The position numbers and the translations under genes were made by a program. Shown here piece by piece: positions 62,060 through 64,000 of a DNA stretch of 64,000 nucleotides. The stretch is from assembly GCA_036345935.2 (NCBI GenBank), contig JADWOT020000001.1, forward strand, positions 24,941,886 to 25,005,885, in the 5' to 3' direction. The notes beneath the pieces were generated by a model, which searched no databases, was not told the DNA's origin, and worked only from the letters and a program-made list of their open reading frames with translations. The DNA comes from Taenia hydatigena. Lineage: Eukaryota; Platyhelminthes; Cestoda; Cyclophyllidea; Taeniidae. The stretch's first letter is position 1. Every line of letters begins with the position of its first letter.

Positions 62060-62548
62060 TTGAAGTAAATGAGGAATTGTTAGAGTGCACGGGCAGTACT
62101 TATTTCACGATCTAACTGTTTTACGATCATCCACATTGCATTATGCCTCAGGCTGCTAAAATCCGTAATTGCATCTAATTCGAATTTGAAGCACCCAATC
62201 GATGAGAATAAAGTGGTGGAATAAATACTCAATGCTTGGGCGTTTGCCAGTACCCTGCACACCAATACCAAGATAATTGTTTTGCTCAAGTGATTTCATG
62301 CGAGACCACGGTGTTGCCACGTGGCAGAAAGGAGGAGGCCAAGCTGAACCCCTGCGCTGACTCGTAACAGACAAGCTGCTGTTGCGCTGTTGGTTACCAT
62401 CACAGATAGGGCTTATGACAGATAGGTTGGTGTGCAGTTGATAGTAGATATAAAAGTAAGGTACTGGACCGGGTGACTTAACATAATGGGCTGAATCCCA
62501 TCGCGATGAGCACAATCGACCGTGGTGCTTCACACGTCTGTGCAAATG
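62060..62548 (+). pseudogene. R-repeat copy, right arm of near-identical inverted repeat IR2
   Basis: The plus strand carries GLMTDRLVCS followed by three stops, then a degenerate exon end ATCGCGATGAGC where the 46.9 kb relic has its TGCGGTATGAGC donor. The minus strand has a 163-codon open frame (62156-62647), nearly identical to that of the left arm. The R homology continues beyond 62548 to about 62.7 kb, matching 50.1-50.2 kb, so this arm is the parent and the left arm the copied, inverted part. Confidence 0.5.
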
Positions 62549-62957
62549 AGTCAGCCCTAAGTTAGCATCAAAAATGTTTTGTAATCCTGTCGAATCGTTA
62601 GGGCTGAGATAATCGTCACGGAGCAATTGCGTTTGCATTTGCAGCACTTACTTTATTTATGGTTTGACGATTAACATTATAGCGGCTTTTGCTTGGCATT
62701 TTTTGCTTAATAAGGATAGCATAATATTAACCAAAACATGCGAATTAGTGAACTAGATCTCTGCTTTCATCAATAGATTTCCCTAAATGGCAGGTTTTGG
62801 TCGACTCTAACGTGTCGCGCTTTAAGGGTTAAAAGCCACTAGGTGTGCGATGCTGGGTTTCATCAACGACTCCTTTTCTACCAGAGGTGTGCAGGGACAA
62901 AATCCTGCTAGACAAGTAGGAAGCATGTCTGCTCTAGCAGTCTGTCATTTTGCCTAG

Positions 62958-63562
62958 GTTCACGTTTGTGGAATGGGAACGCGTCAAATTCAGCAGTGTT
63001 ATTCTAATCTTTGCCACCATAAAATCAAAGCAGATCAGCTCAACCGGGGACCCACTTTGCTTGGCACATTTAAAAGGGGGTGTCCCAGCGTCTAACTGCA
63101 CGTCTGTTTATAGACAAGCGATCAGGATAGAGTTGATTAGGTTCTCACGGAAAATGGACTGTTACAAATGCAATGCAGACATCCACTTTAGCTATTGGCA
63201 GTGCGAAAGTCAGATCAATCCATCCGAAAACAGCATCAGTGTGCTGATGTCTGCGTACGGTTCTAAGCCACGTCAAAATCACAGGCAATCGGTGTGTAGC
63301 ATCGCTGAACAATATGGTGAGCCAGCAAGTAAAGTGACTGACACCTCAACTGCGAGTCCAGATCTAAAAGATATCAACTAAAATTCCTTCTGATCTGCAA
63401 TGCTGACTTGCATGCACCTGCGACAGGTCAAGCGTGACGAATTTCGCTGTTCAAACTTGTGACTTGCTTATAATTTCAGCTGATAAATCATTGTACATGA
63501 TTTTTTCGACTAGCAGCAAGCTGCTAGCACTAAATTATCAAATGCGGATTATTTTTCGATAG
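62958..63562 (+). CDS. oncosphere-antigen-like gene, best preserved copy (two exons seen)
   Basis: An open Fn3-type exon runs from an acceptor-like TTTTGCCTAG (about 62957) to 63316, about 120 codons, the usual size for this family. It contains GVPASNCTSVYRQAIRIELI, a Cys-rich centre (DCYKCNADIHF, QCE), and QINPSENSISVLMSAYGSK at the E-F turn and F strand. It ends ...SIAEQYG with a phase-1 donor G|GTGAG. A 163-base intron ends TTATAATTTCAG, and exon 3 (63480-63562) reads ADKSLYMIFSTSSKLLALNY and a short hydrophobic end to TAG. Intron phase, tail length and Ser-rich tail match the copy at 58.2 kb. The B-strand Trp is replaced, and the extra cysteines are unusual. A leader exon was not identified. 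It could be functional or very recently lost. Confidence 0.55.
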
Positions 63563-64000
63563 TTTTGGCAGAGGCATTAGTTTAGAACGACTCAAATCGG
63601 TCGCTTTCAATAGTAGTTATTTGCATTCTATTTATATTTTTTTTAAAAACGACTGCTCACTCTGTCTAGCTACTTTGAGCTTTAAACCAACCAAACAAGG
63701 AGTGGACAGCAGCTGCTTGGTACTAACACAAAATGCAAAAACAGAACTTCTTAAACGTCCTCTCACTTCCAATTCCGTTTTGCAACATGGTAGACTACCT
63801 TTGTGTTAAACAATATTTTTTTCTGTAAACCACCTGTAGTTAAAAGCACGTGATAGTGGGCAGAGGGAAGCTAGAATAATGAGGCTTTGCATCCCTTATT
63901 CGGCACCGTCTTCGCTGAAGGCGCAAGTCAAAAGCAATCTTTGTCAGACTTGGGCATTTTAGCCTTCATCTCTGCTGTGGGCACATTACTACCGACGCTG
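63563..64000. other. no recognisable gene
   Basis: A 62-codon plus frame at 63621-63809 with no known family. The window ends without a clear feature. Confidence 0.4.

Noticed and set aside
62156..62647. 163-codon minus-strand ORF, almost identical to the 125-codon frame at 61335-61712
   Set aside because: Identity reflects the recent inverted duplication. The frame is not kept in the older R copy at 49.9 kb, and the protein resembles nothing known. Kept only as part of the repeat.
1..64000. Telomere repeats, CRISPR arrays, rRNA, spliced-leader gene
   Set aside because: No TTAGGG runs, no regularly spaced repeats and no recognisable rRNA or spliced-leader sequence were seen. The subtelomeric idea rests only on the gene families.

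Overview
The window looks like AT-rich, intron-bearing nuclear DNA from a flatworm, most likely a taeniid tapeworm (Echinococcus or Taenia type). Two independent clues point there. First, decayed cytosolic Hsp70 copies: taeniids are known for large, partly subtelomeric hsp70 expansions rich in pseudogenes. Second, fragments of the EG95/TSOL-type oncosphere antigen family, a secreted single-fibronectin-type-III family of taeniid cestodes. No long intron-free housekeeping gene, rRNA, tRNA, CRISPR or bacterial operon was found.

Layout. 1-8.3 kb holds no gene I can name, but has a near-identical inverted repeat (3.05-3.49 / 4.25-4.69 kb). 8.3-9.9 kb (+), 12.6-15.4 kb (-) and 32.0-34.7 kb (-) are three copies of one module: an unnamed basic protein ORF ('X') followed by an Hsp70-like gene. 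All three Hsp70 parts are broken by stops and frameshifts. X is open in the second and third copies and only a tail remains in the first. The second and third modules sit in a direct segmental duplication (about 12.6-22.8 kb against 32.0-40.1 kb), old and diverged (roughly 70-75 percent by eye). 23.8-24.25 kb (-) carries two exons resembling FEM1 (ankyrin end plus following helical region). 27.18-27.71 kb is a recent tandem duplication. 40.87-41.24 kb looks like the 3' end of an LTR element.

From 41 kb to the end (and once at 11 kb) the sequence is dotted with Fn3-type exons of the oncosphere-antigen kind, on both strands. Nearly all are relics. The best preserved is at 62.96-63.56 kb, with an open Fn3 exon, a phase-1 intron and a short tail exon. 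The copy at 58.05-58.63 kb has the clearest family-specific tail but needs a frameshift. A pair at 61.33-61.82 and 62.06-62.55 kb forms a ~97 percent identical inverted repeat.

How it fits together: this reads as an accessory, possibly subtelomeric, region where two parasite-expanded families (stress chaperone and host-exposed antigen) have been copied, inverted and left to decay. Linking repeats (10.1 with 42.7 kb, 11.2 with 59.7 kb) show both territories share one duplication history. All homology calls were made by eye from translated sequence. Identities are estimates, not computed values.
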